DNA of 64,000 nt, taken from Roseimaritima multifibrata (lineage in GTDB: Bacteria > Planctomycetota > Planctomycetia > Pirellulales > Pirellulaceae). Under the pieces are notes generated by a model. That model made no database searches and was not told the DNA's origin. It saw nothing but the letters and a program-made list of their open reading frames with translations. Position numbers and translations under genes: made by a program. Where the stretch lies: assembly GCF_007741495.1 (NCBI RefSeq), contig NZ_CP036262.1, positions 3,658,001-3,722,000 of the forward strand, read 5' to 3'. Of the stretch, positions 24,869 to 34,262 are shown one piece after another; position 1 is the stretch's first letter; each line of letters begins with the position of its first letter.

Positions 24869-27800
24869 TTATGCGAGGGAGCTATTCAGGTGACGCTGTA
24901 AAAAGGTTCTCAATTTCCCGCTTCGCAATTGGTCGAAATCCGTCAGATGGATCGTGACGCTGGTCGTGCCATTCCGTTCGGAAATCGCCGTTTCATGGAC
25001 ATCCAGTCCCTGTAAACGCCCGTGATCGACCGCTTTACCAGGTCCATCAATCGTCAGTTTCAGGGCGTCGGGTGCTTTGGTTTCCAGCACGGCCCACAAA
25101 TCGTTGGCCCCTGGATAGCGAACCGACACCCGATCGGGCTGTTCGAACGTTAGGGCATCTTCTCCGGCGATTGATTCCATTAAATCGAAGATACCATCGA
25201 CCATTTCCAACGGCCACGCAGGATGCTCATCTTCGGGAAACCCTTTGGCCAGCGTGTGCCAGTTTCGTCCTAAGACCTGCCAAGGCAACATCCCACGGGG
25301 TTGCGTGTCGCTGGCGTTGTCGTCTTTGACATGTGCTGCGGGATCGGTATCGCCCGCACCGTTGTCGGTACCGGGCATCGTATCTGCGAGAATCGATTCC
25401 AGGGAATGCTCACCACTAGTGGGTGCGGGGGAATCGAAGGAAATTTTCTCGGCGTTCGAGTGATCTAAAGCCGCTTGCAGAAATTCACCCGTATAGCTGC
25501 GTGGAGTCTTGGCTCGAGCTCTACCCCGAGCGTTCTTTGCTTTATCTGCGTATTCGCAGATATGCTCTGGTGCCCCGGCCACTACGACTCGCCCGCCTTC
25601 GGCTCCAGCTTCGGGGCCGATATCGACGATCCAATCGGCGCACTTAATGATGTCTAGGTTGTGTTCAATAACCAGTACCGTATTGCCCGCTTCGACCAAA
25701 CGCTGAATCACGGCCAGCAGTTTGATAATATCGTCGAAGTGCAAACCGGTCGTCGGTTCATCAAGCAAGTAGATCGTTCGCCCGGTGTCGGGACGAGCCA
25801 ATTCAGAGGCCAGTTTGACGCGTTGGGCTTCACCACCGGAAAGGGTCGGAGCGGACTGCCCCAGCGTGACATAATCAAGGCCGACGTCACAGATCGTTTG
25901 CAGAATGCGTGTGATCCGGTCGTGTCCTTCAAAGACTCGCAGTGCTTCGCGGCAGGAAAGGTTCAGGACATCTGAAATGTTGTGCCCGTTGTACTCGACG
26001 GCCAGAACATCGTCGGTGTAACGCTTTCCATGGCACTCTTCGCATTCGACCCAGACATCGGGGAGGAAATGCATTTCGATTTTACGTTGCCCAGCTCCCT
26101 CGCAGACTTCGCAGCGTCCCGCAGGAACATTAAAACTGAACTGCCGAGCGGTAAATTTTCGTTCGACCGAGGCTGGTAATGCAGCGAACTCGTTGCGAAT
26201 CAATTCGAAGAGTCCGGTGTAAGTTGCCGGATTGCTTGACGGCGTATTTCCTAACGGCGATTGGTCAACGCGAATCACTTTGTCTAGATTGCGAAGCCCT
26301 TCGATACGTTCATGGCGGCCAGGTTTCAGGCGAGCACGATGCAGCAAACGAGCGAGAGCGGGATAGAGGATGTCGTCAATCAGCGAACTCTTACCGCTTC
26401 CCGAAGGGCCGGTGATCGCGACAAAGACACCCAAAGGAATCGATAGGGTGACATTTTTGAGGTTGTTTTCGCTCGCCCCGTAAATCGTCAGCCAATTCGG
26501 GTCGGCCGAACCGGAGCCGGTCTTCTCTTTTGCAGCCACCACAGGCCGTCGATTCTTGGGATACGGAATCGAACGGGTGCCATTGATATACGGAGCCGTC
26601 ACCGAATCTTCGATCGGTTCGACAGCGTTCGGCGGACCATGGGCGACGATTTGGCCACCATAGCGTCCGGCGCCCGGGCCAAAATCGAACAGATGGTCGC
26701 TTCCTGCGATCACGTCGTGATCGTGTTCAACGACCAGCAGCGTGTTGCCAAGGTCTCTTAAGCGGTGCATCGCTCCTAGCAGACGTTGGTTGTCACGCGG
26801 ATGCAGGCCGATCGTTGGTTCATCAAGAACATACAACACGCCACACAACCCGCTTCCCAGTTGCGAAGCAAGCCGAATTCGCTGAGCTTCGCCTCCGGAC
26901 AGCGTTGCCGCCCCACGGCCGATGGTCAGGTAGTCCAGTCCAACATCAAGGAGGAACTGGGTGCGTTGTTTGATTTCACGGATCAATTCCCCAGCGATCT
27001 TCTTTTGCCGACGATCCAGTTTCCATTTGCCAACCGTCTCGGAAAGCCGTGACAGGGGCATACGGACGTAGTCACCGATCGTCAGTCCGCCATACCTAGC
27101 GGAAGCCGCAACCTCTTGAACTCGCGTCCCTTGGCAGGCCGAGCAATCAATTTCGTCGACGTATTGGTCCAGACGCATCCGCAACTTGGTCGAAAGCCGG
27201 GCCGCCTCTTCCAGTGCGGGATAGAACCCTTTGAACTGGAATCGGAACAAGACAGGCGAATCGTCTGATTCCAGTTGTCGGTCTGCATCCGCTTCGGCTT
27301 GGCTGGATGCCAACTGGGAAGCCGTTTGTTTTGCCTTTTTGCCCTTCTTTGTCTGTTGTGCGGCGCGTTCACGATCGAGTTCGATGTCACGTTGGCGGAC
27401 TTCAATCCAGCGACTTCCACAACCATGATAAAGAACACGACGATCGAGTACCGGCAATTCGTCGACAGGAACATCGACGGGGATTCCCGTCATTCTGGAT
27501 AGCGCCAACAGCATCCAGCGAGCGACCGCATGGTTCAGGTTAGGCCAGAGCAGGGCAGCCCCTTCTGCTAAGGTCGCCTTCGGATCCGACAGCAACGCCA
27601 GCGGATTCGTCCCGGTCTGTGTCCCCAGTCCATCACACTGCGAACACCATCCGACAGCCGAATTGAATGAAAAGTGATGGGGTGTCAGTGGGGTAAACGA
27701 ACGGCCACATTGTTCGCAGGCTAAGTGTTGGCTATGCCGAACCTCGGTCCATTGGGTTTCGTCGCGTTGGTCGTCAGCGAGTGCGATCTGGATGACGCCC

Positions 27801-30800
27801 ACGCCCAGACTGAGCCCCAGTTCGATACTGTCAGCAATCCGGCTTTGCTCTTCTTCGCGGATCACGATTCGGTCGACCACCACCTGCAGGCGATGATTCA
27901 CGCGAATGTCCAGCGGCGGCGCTTCATCGATGGGATAGGTTTTTCCGTCGACGCGAACGCGAGCGTACCCGTTCTGCTTCAGTTCATCCCACATTTCCTT
28001 CGGGTCTTGCTGCGGCGATCGTTGGATCGGAGCAAGCAGCAACGCCCGAGTCCCCTCGGGCAACTTCATTACCTTGTCAACGATCTGGTCGGACGTCTGC
28101 GTTCCGACGGGAATCTGACAGGTTGGGCAATACATTGTTCCGGCTCGAGCCATCAAGATCCGGAAGTAATCGTAGATTTCGGTGACCGTTCCCACGGTAC
28201 TGCGCGGCGAATGCCCTAGGTTCTTTTGCTCCAGGGCAACCGCTGGTGACAATCCCTCGATTCGTTCGACCTGTGGTTTCTGGACCTGGCCAATAAACTG
28301 CCGAGCATAGGCGGAGAGGGATTCCACATACCTTCGTTGGCCCTCGGCATAAATGGTATGCATTGCCAACGACGATTTACCACTACCGCTAGGCCCACAG
28401 AAAACGCTCATCGCATCCCGTGGAATGCTGGCACTGACCGACTTTAGATTGTGCTGTTCCGCATTGAGTACGGTGATCGCGTTTGCGGGCGTCGGCCCTG
28501 TTTCCTTTTCGACCGAACGCTGCTGCGGATTTTTCAAATCTTCCCGTTCGATTCCCATGACCTTTGCTAAGGCTCGACCGGTATGGCTGTCGGGATGGGA
28601 CGCGACGACCGCTGGAGGCCCCTCGATCAACAGATGCCCACCACCGATGCCTCCTTCGGGGCCCAGGTCGATTACCCAGTCCGCCGTTTTAATCACATCC
28701 TGGTTATGTTCAACAATCAGGACCGTATTGCCAAGGTCGGTCAAACCATGAAGGACATTTAGCAACAATCGAATGTCGGCAAAGTGCAATCCAGTGGTCG
28801 GTTCGTCCAGGACGTACAGCGTCCGACCGGTCGATCGTTTGCTTAATTCCCGCGACAGTTTGATACGCTGGGCTTCGCCGCCGGAAAGCGTGGGCGATGG
28901 CTGTCCCAGTTTCAGATATTCCAGGCCGACATCCACAAGCGTTTGCAATTTTGTGGCGATCTTGGGGATGTTGCTGAACAGCTTAAGCGCTTGCGCGATA
29001 TCCAGTTCCAACACATCTGCAATCGAATGCTTCTTAAACTGGACGGCCAACGTTTCTCGGTTGTAGCGATGTCCACTGCAGACAGCACAGGAAACCCAAA
29101 CGTCTGCCATAAAGTCCATTTCTAACTTGTTGGCTCCGTTCCCTGAGCACGCGCTGCAGCGTCCGCCTTCGACATTAAAACTGAATCGGCTGGCGGTGTA
29201 ACCGCGTGCCTTGGATTCTGGCAGGTTGGCAAACAGGTTTCTGATTTCGTCAAAAACCTTGACGTAGGTTGCGGGGTTGCTGCGCGGGGTTCGCCCGATC
29301 GGGGTTTGATCGATCGCGATCGTTTTGTCCAGGTGTTCGAGGCCCTCGATCGATTCGTGGGCCCCCGGTTCCGATTCGGCTCCGTTTAGGTCGCGGCGCA
29401 GCGCCGGTTCCAAGATATCGCCGATCAGCGAGCTTTTACCGCTACCGGAAACCCCGGTGACACAGCAGAGTGTTCCCAAGGGGATGGTGACATCAATGTT
29501 CTTTAGATTGTTGTGCGTCGCTCCACGAATGGTGAGTAAACGCTCATCCGGTTCGCGTAGTTTTGACGGGATTTCGATCTTCTCTTCGCCCGACAAATAC
29601 TTGCCGGTGATGCTCTTCGGCTTGGAAGCCAATTCATCGCAATCCCCAACCGCCACGATCTGTCCACCACGGACGCCGGGTCCGGGGCCAAAGTCGACGA
29701 TCAAGTCGGCCGCTCGCATCGTATCTTCGTCATGTTCGACGACGATTAACGTATTTCCTGTGTCTCGCAGATGCAGTAACGTTTCGATCAAACGATCATT
29801 GTCACGCGGATGCAAACCGATCGATGGTTCGTCCAAGATATAAAGGACGCCGACCAATCCGCTGCCGATTTGTGCCGCCAAACGAATACGTTGTGATTCG
29901 CCGCCGGAAAGGGTGGGCGCCGTTCGGGCCAGAGTCAAATAATCCAGTCCGACGCCTAGCAAGAAACCGATTCGCGTACGGATTTCTTTGAGGGCTTCCT
30001 CGGCGATCCACTGTTGGGTGGGATCAAGATCGACATGCGAGAAGAACTGCTGCAGCTGATCGATCGGAAGGTTGGATACCTCGGCCAGAGAGAGTTCAGG
30101 ATGTTCGAAGTTTTCGTCGGCTGTCGTTAACCGAACCGCCAACGCCTGCGGGTTCAATCGCTTCCCATGGCACTCTGGACAGTCCATCGTGCTCATGTAT
30201 TTTTCTAACTGCCGCAGCTGCATCTTGTTGTTGGACGTCCGGTAGCGTTCCAGCATTTCTGGAATCAGTCCATCAAAGCTACCCTGGTACTTGGTCGCTT
30301 TGCGGCCGCCTCGCCAAACAAAGTCAATCGTTTCTTCGGCGCCCCACAGCCAAATGTGCTGTGCGGCCTGCGGGAGTTTCTCCCACGGCGTTTTCAGCGA
30401 GGTGCCCGTGGGAAGTTCCAGCTTTTGGTCGATCCACTTGGCAACGCCATTGTAGATGTGTTTGCGATAACGTCCCAAATCGGCCCAGGTGCCCAGCAAC
30501 GTGATCGCGCCATTGCGCAGTGACAATGTTTCGTCAGGGATCAGCAATTTGGGGACAAAGGTGTACAGGTGCCCAAGTCCGTCGCACCCTTCACACATCC
30601 CCTGCGGGCTATTGAAACTGAACAGTTGCGGAGAAGGGGCTGGGAAGCTTTGCCCGCACTGGCCGCACGCGTACTGCGATGAGTATAAAATCTCGCGAGC
30701 AGAGCTGGGGATTTGGACTCCTTCTGCCTCATCAAAATCATCGTCGATTTCTTCGTCGTCGACGGGATCGTCCGGCGTCCGAACCTCGACTTCGTCAACT

Positions 30801-31540
30801 TCATCCAAGTCCACGCCCCCTTCCGAGAGGGTCGTGATCAGGTTTCCTGCACCTAGTTTCAAGGCGCTATCGACCGCATCGCCCAAACGTCCGCGTTCCC
30901 GTTGGTCGGGCGGCACTCGGTCGGTTACCACTTCAACATAGTGGCGTCGTTGGCGATCCAAAGCCGGCGGATTGGCCAGAGAGACGATCTGCCCGTCGAC
31001 ACGTGCCCAGCCGAATCCCCGTTTGCGAAGGTCTTCGAAAAGGTCGCGGAACTCTCCCTTTTGGCTGCGGATCACCGGAGCCAGGATGGTCAGCGTTGCC
31101 TCTTCGTCCAGTGCAAGGATTCGCCCCAGGATTGCGTCGCGGGTTTGTGCGGCGATCACCGTCCCGCAATTAGGGCAATGAGGCGTACCGACGCGAGCAA
31201 ACAAGACGCGTAGAAAATCGTGGATCTCGGTGACGGTCCCCACCGTACTGCGGGGGTTATTGCCGGTCGATTTTTGGCTGACCGAAATCGAGGGGCTCAG
31301 ACCGCTGATGTATTCCACATCCGGTTTGGGCATCTGCCCCATGAACTGCCGCGCATAGTTGCTTAGCGATTCGACGTACCTTCGCTGCCCCTCGGCATAC
31401 AAAGTATCGAACGCCAAGGAGGACTTTCCGCTACCAGAGACCCCGGTAAAACAGATCAACTTCCCTCGCGGCAAACTTAAACTGACGTCGCGAAGATTGT
31501 GCTCGCGAGCCCCGCGGACCGTAATTTCAGTAGTCGTCAT
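24869..31540 (-). CDS. uvrA: Tandem-fused double UvrA excinuclease subunit
   Basis: A 2223-residue protein made of two full UvrA copies. UvrA is the damage-sensing ATPase of nucleotide excision repair; normal length is about 940. Four Walker A motifs (GVSGSGKSS near 35 and 698, GPSGSGKSS near 1047 and 1712) and four LSGGE signatures are present, as are the zinc sites of each half (CGQCGQSF/CEGCDGLG; CSACSGNGANK/CAVCSGHRYN; CEQCGRSF/CSQCDGLG; CEVCEGAGQRK/CEECHGKRY). Residues from about 2027 onward are a 200-residue tail of no known domain. UvrA normally dimerises, so the fusion may be a covalent dimer. Giant UvrA proteins are known in planctomycetes. Monocistronic; nothing suggests frameshift or decay. 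Confidence 0.95.
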   Translation of the reverse strand: MTTTEITVRGAREHNLRDVSLSLPRGKLICFTGVSGSGKSSLAFDTLYAEGQRRYVESLSNYARQFMGQMPKPDVEYISGLSPSISVSQKSTGNNPRSTVGTVTEIHDFLRVLFARVGTPHCPNCGTVIAAQTRDAILGRILALDEEATLTILAPVIRSQKGEFRDLFEDLRKRGFGWARVDGQIVSLANPPALDRQRRHYVEVVTDRVPPDQRERGRLGDAVDSALKLGAGNLITTLSEGGVDLDEVDEVEVRTPDDPVDDEEIDDDFDEAEGVQIPSSAREILYSSQYACGQCGQSFPAPSPQLFSFNSPQGMCEGCDGLGHLYTFVPKLLIPDETLSLRNGAITLLGTWADLGRYRKHIYNGVAKWIDQKLELPTGTSLKTPWEKLPQAAQHIWLWGAEETIDFVWRGGRKATKYQGSFDGLIPEMLERYRTSNNKMQLRQLEKYMSTMDCPECHGKRLNPQALAVRLTTADENFEHPELSLAEVSNLPIDQLQQFFSHVDLDPTQQWIAEEALKEIRTRIGFLLGVGLDYLTLARTAPTLSGGESQRIRLAAQIGSGLVGVLYILDEPSIGLHPRDNDRLIETLLHLRDTGNTLIVVEHDEDTMRAADLIVDFGPGPGVRGGQIVAVGDCDELASKPKSITGKYLSGEEKIEIPSKLREPDERLLTIRGATHNNLKNIDVTIPLGTLCCVTGVSGSGKSSLIGDILEPALRRDLNGAESEPGAHESIEGLEHLDKTIAIDQTPIGRTPRSNPATYVKVFDEIRNLFANLPESKARGYTASRFSFNVEGGRCSACSGNGANKLEMDFMADVWVSCAVCSGHRYNRETLAVQFKKHSIADVLELDIAQALKLFSNIPKIATKLQTLVDVGLEYLKLGQPSPTLSGGEAQRIKLSRELSKRSTGRTLYVLDEPTTGLHFADIRLLLNVLHGLTDLGNTVLIVEHNQDVIKTADWVIDLGPEGGIGGGHLLIEGPPAVVASHPDSHTGRALAKVMGIEREDLKNPQQRSVEKETGPTPANAITVLNAEQHNLKSVSASIPRDAMSVFCGPSGSGKSSLAMHTIYAEGQRRYVESLSAYARQFIGQVQKPQVERIEGLSPAVALEQKNLGHSPRSTVGTVTEIYDYFRILMARAGTMYCPTCQIPVGTQTSDQIVDKVMKLPEGTRALLLAPIQRSPQQDPKEMWDELKQNGYARVRVDGKTYPIDEAPPLDIRVNHRLQVVVDRIVIREEEQSRIADSIELGLSLGVGVIQIALADDQRDETQWTEVRHSQHLACEQCGRSFTPLTPHHFSFNSAVGWCSQCDGLGTQTGTNPLALLSDPKATLAEGAALLWPNLNHAVARWMLLALSRMTGIPVDVPVDELPVLDRRVLYHGCGSRWIEVRQRDIELDRERAAQQTKKGKKAKQTASQLASSQAEADADRQLESDDSPVLFRFQFKGFYPALEEAARLSTKLRMRLDQYVDEIDCSACQGTRVQEVAASARYGGLTIGDYVRMPLSRLSETVGKWKLDRRQKKIAGELIREIKQRTQFLLDVGLDYLTIGRGAATLSGGEAQRIRLASQLGSGLCGVLYVLDEPTIGLHPRDNQRLLGAMHRLRDLGNTLLVVEHDHDVIAGSDHLFDFGPGAGRYGGQIVAHGPPNAVEPIEDSVTAPYINGTRSIPYPKNRRPVVAAKEKTGSGSADPNWLTIYGASENNLKNVTLSIPLGVFVAITGPSGSGKSSLIDDILYPALARLLHRARLKPGRHERIEGLRNLDKVIRVDQSPLGNTPSSNPATYTGLFELIRNEFAALPASVERKFTARQFSFNVPAGRCEVCEGAGQRKIEMHFLPDVWVECEECHGKRYTDDVLAVEYNGHNISDVLNLSCREALRVFEGHDRITRILQTICDVGLDYVTLGQSAPTLSGGEAQRVKLASELARPDTGRTIYLLDEPTTGLHFDDIIKLLAVIQRLVEAGNTVLVIEHNLDIIKCADWIVDIGPEAGAEGGRVVVAGAPEHICEYADKAKNARGRARAKTPRSYTGEFLQAALDHSNAEKISFDSPAPTSGEHSLESILADTMPGTDNGAGDTDPAAHVKDDNASDTQPRGMLPWQVLGRNWHTLAKGFPEDEHPAWPLEMVDGIFDLMESIAGEDALTFEQPDRVSVRYPGANDLWAVLETKAPDALKLTIDGPGKAVDHGRLQGLDVHETAISERNGTTSVTIHLTDFDQLRSGKLRTFLQRHLNSSLA

Positions 31541-31721
31541 AACTGTCTGTGTCGGGTGCCCAGCCTAGGCGGAATCGTGAAACGGAGCGCATCGCCGGCA
31601 AGAACGAAGATTCCAATTGTCTTTGCCAAACCCCGTTACGAACAGGGGGCAAGAGGATCGGAGCCGCCGAGTCGGTTAAGCGTTGACAATGGCGTCCGGA
31701 TCAGGGACAATTGAAGAATCT

Positions 31722-31740
31722 AATGAGATTGATTCTCATT
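31722..31740. promoter_or_regulatory. Fur box upstream of feoAB
   Basis: A perfect 19-bp inverted repeat, AATGAGA-TTGAT-TCTCATT, very close to the Fur consensus (GATAATGAT-A-ATCATTATC half-site pattern). It ends 37 bases before the feoA ATG, where it could block RNA polymerase when Fe(II)-Fur is bound. Direct reading of sequence plus established Fur biology. Confidence 0.85.
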
Positions 31741-31777
31741 TACCCGCCCGGAATCTCTTTCCCAATTCTGAGACGCC

Positions 31778-32056
31778 ATGTCGATCATGATTCAGCCTGA
31801 GGTTTCCCCGGTGGTATCGGACGAGACCGGACCTCAATCGCTCACGAAGGTCGCTTCGCATTGCTTGGAAATCGTTGGGTTTGGCCTTCCTGCGGATCAA
31901 GAACACCGGTTGAGAACAATGGGGTTATTCGAGGGCCAATGCCTTCAATTGATCAAGGCATCCAACCCCGTCATTGTGAAGGTTGCGGGAGCTCGCGTCG
32001 CCCTCGCTCGCGAGGTCGCCGATTTCATTTACGTCTCGGCAGTTAGCGATTCATGA
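31778..32056 (+). CDS. feoA: FeoA ferrous iron transport accessory protein
   Basis: A 92-residue protein with one SH3-like FeoA domain: CLEIVGFGLPADQEHRLRTMGL, EGQCLQLIKAS, NPVIVKVAGARVALAREVADFIYV. FeoA is a small cytosolic partner of the FeoB iron transporter. The last four bases overlap the feoB start (ATGA), so translation is coupled. It carries about 20 extra N-terminal residues before the domain; an ATG four codons downstream is a second possible start. A Fur box lies just upstream. Confidence 0.92.
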   Translation: MSIMIQPEVSPVVSDETGPQSLTKVASHCLEIVGFGLPADQEHRLRTMGLFEGQCLQLIKASNPVIVKVAGARVALAREVADFIYVSAVSDS

Positions 32057-34068
32057 GCCTCCCAATTGTCGATCCGAAAGAAACGTCGCGGATCTCAACG
32101 CAAAACGAACCGGGTTCGATCAAAACCGTTGTCTTGGTCGGCAATCCCAATGTGGGCAAGACGTCGCTGTTTAATCGGCTGACGCACATGCTGGCGAAGA
32201 CGTCGAATTTTGCGGGAACCACTATCGAACGTCGCGTCGGGATGTACCATCCGACCAAAAATCTTTCGCTGCGGTTGGTCGACCTGCCGGGCATCTACTC
32301 TTTGGATGGAAAAACTCGAGAGGAAACGGTTTCTCGAGAATACCTGACAGGCGAACAGGCCGGGGCCAATATCCCCCCCGCAGATGCCGTATTGGTTGTC
32401 GTTGACGCCACCAATTTAGAACGCAGCCTATTCGTGGCTCGGCAAGCCTTGGAACTGGGGAAACCGACGGTCGTTGCCATCAATTTGGCAGACGTTGCCG
32501 AGAAGCAAGGGATTCAGATCGACCATTCGGGCCTTGCATCCAAATTGGGATGCCCCGTCGTCTCGGTTTCCGCGCGAACGGGGGCCGGAATCGACCAGTT
32601 GGGGCCGCTGCTGACCGCTGCGACGACCACCGATGCACAGGGGTCCACCGCTCCAGAATGCACCAGCTGCTTAACCTGTCCTTATGCGCAAGGTCATCAA
32701 TGGGCTGCATCGCTCGCTGCGGAAACGTCCACAAGAAAGATGATCGCATCGGCGGAGTGGACCGATCGCGTTGATCGCTGGGCGACCCATCCAATGGTCG
32801 GCCCGCTGGCCTTTTTTGGGGTCATGCTGACACTCTTTGCGTTGATTTTTTGGCTGGCCCAATTCCCGATGGAAATGCTCGATTCGATTTTCGGATTGGC
32901 AGCCGGCTGGGTCGGATCGATTCTTCCCGAGGGGGATTTCCAAAGCTTGATCAGCGATGGGTTGATTGCAGGCGTCGGCGGCGTGGTGATTTTCCTGCCG
33001 CAAATCATGATCCTGTTTTTTGTCCTGACGCTACTTGAAGATTCGGGTTACCTGTCGCGAGCCGTTGTGGTGGTGGACCGCTGGATGCGGCACGTCGGTT
33101 TGCCCGGGCAGGCGTTTGTCCCATTGCTGACAGCTCACGCGTGTGCGATTCCCGCGATCATGTCGACCCGCGTGATCGAAAATCGCCGTGATCGCTTGGT
33201 TTCGATTATGGTCATCCCGCTGATGACCTGTTCGGCACGGTTGCCGGTTTACGCGATGATTGCCGCGATGCTGTTTCCGAACCAGGCACTCTATGCGGGG
33301 CTTCTATTCGCCGGAGCCTATTTCCTTGGCATGGTGGCCGCTTTTGCGGTCGCGTTGCTGATGAAATTGACGATTTTGCCTGGTAAGCCAGCACCATTGA
33401 TTCTGGACCTGCCTCCTTATCGCATGCCATCCTTCCTGAACGCGCTTCAACATGCGTTTGACCGCGGTTGGGCATTCATTCGAGATGCCGGCACCGTGAT
33501 CTTGGTTTTGTCGATCGCTATTTGGGCGATGTCGACTTACCCCAAAATGTCTGAGGAAACTTTTGAAACACAACTGGCCGCCAATCAAGTGGTCGCTGCG
33601 GATTTGGACGAGGACGCGGTTGAGCGTCTGGAAATGCAGTATGGTCAAGAACACTCGGCGCTTGGGCGAATCGGCAAAGCGGTCCAACCAGTCTTCGCGC
33701 CCCTTGGTTTTGACTGGAAAACAAGCGTAGGAGTGATGGCATCCTTTGCGGCTCGCGAAGTCGTTGTTTCGACTCTTTCGATCATGTACGGCATGGGAGA
33801 CGACCCGGGTGACGAAATCGAAACGCTTCATACCCGGCTAAAAACAGCAACACGCCCCGACGGTAGTCTTGTCTTTGACACCGCCACCAGTATCAGTCTG
33901 TTGGTCTTTTTCGTCTTGGCGATGCAATGCTTACCAACGCAAGCGGTCACGATGAAGGAAACAGGTTCTTGGAAATGGGCCTTTTTCCAGTTCGCCTACA
34001 TGAGCGTCCTCGCCTACACCGCAGCTTTCGCGGCAAGGCATCTGGTGCTGGCCTTAGGCTTTGCCTAG
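32053..34068 (+). CDS. feoB: FeoB ferrous iron transporter
   Basis: A 671-residue inner-membrane Fe(II) permease with an N-terminal G domain. GNPNVGKTSLFN (G1, about residues 31-39), TTIERRVG (G2), DLPGIYSL (G3) and NLAD (G4) are intact. A cysteine cluster CTSCLTCPYAQGHQW lies at the junction to the membrane part, followed by some eight helices with the two Gate motifs, including AHACAIPAIMSTR and MTCSARLPVYAMI. The protein is a little shorter than E. coli FeoB (773), with a short C-terminus and no FeoC gene nearby. Expression should follow iron limitation through the Fur box before feoA. Confidence 0.95.
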   Translation: MSLPIVDPKETSRISTQNEPGSIKTVVLVGNPNVGKTSLFNRLTHMLAKTSNFAGTTIERRVGMYHPTKNLSLRLVDLPGIYSLDGKTREETVSREYLTGEQAGANIPPADAVLVVVDATNLERSLFVARQALELGKPTVVAINLADVAEKQGIQIDHSGLASKLGCPVVSVSARTGAGIDQLGPLLTAATTTDAQGSTAPECTSCLTCPYAQGHQWAASLAAETSTRKMIASAEWTDRVDRWATHPMVGPLAFFGVMLTLFALIFWLAQFPMEMLDSIFGLAAGWVGSILPEGDFQSLISDGLIAGVGGVVIFLPQIMILFFVLTLLEDSGYLSRAVVVVDRWMRHVGLPGQAFVPLLTAHACAIPAIMSTRVIENRRDRLVSIMVIPLMTCSARLPVYAMIAAMLFPNQALYAGLLFAGAYFLGMVAAFAVALLMKLTILPGKPAPLILDLPPYRMPSFLNALQHAFDRGWAFIRDAGTVILVLSIAIWAMSTYPKMSEETFETQLAANQVVAADLDEDAVERLEMQYGQEHSALGRIGKAVQPVFAPLGFDWKTSVGVMASFAAREVVVSTLSIMYGMGDDPGDEIETLHTRLKTATRPDGSLVFDTATSISLLVFFVLAMQCLPTQAVTMKETGSWKWAFFQFAYMSVLAYTAAFAARHLVLALGFA

Positions 34069-34262
34069 CTTCTCTCGGTGCCCGAAAACAACGGTGGGGA
34101 TTGCGCACTAGCAAAAGCGGTCCCCCCCGCTGCGGCAAGCCATCCGGAAAAGAGCGTTGCGCTGTCCAGCTGAAAATCGGATGCCCACGCCCCGAAGAAC
34201 AGGTCGTTCCCTAGAATGTGCGGAAACCGCAACTAGATCGCCCTGTTCAAATCTTGGAATTC

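Noticed and set aside
27725-28219. A 164-codon plus-strand frame inside uvrA
   Set aside because: Antisense shadow of a highly conserved gene; composition follows uvrA codon positions.
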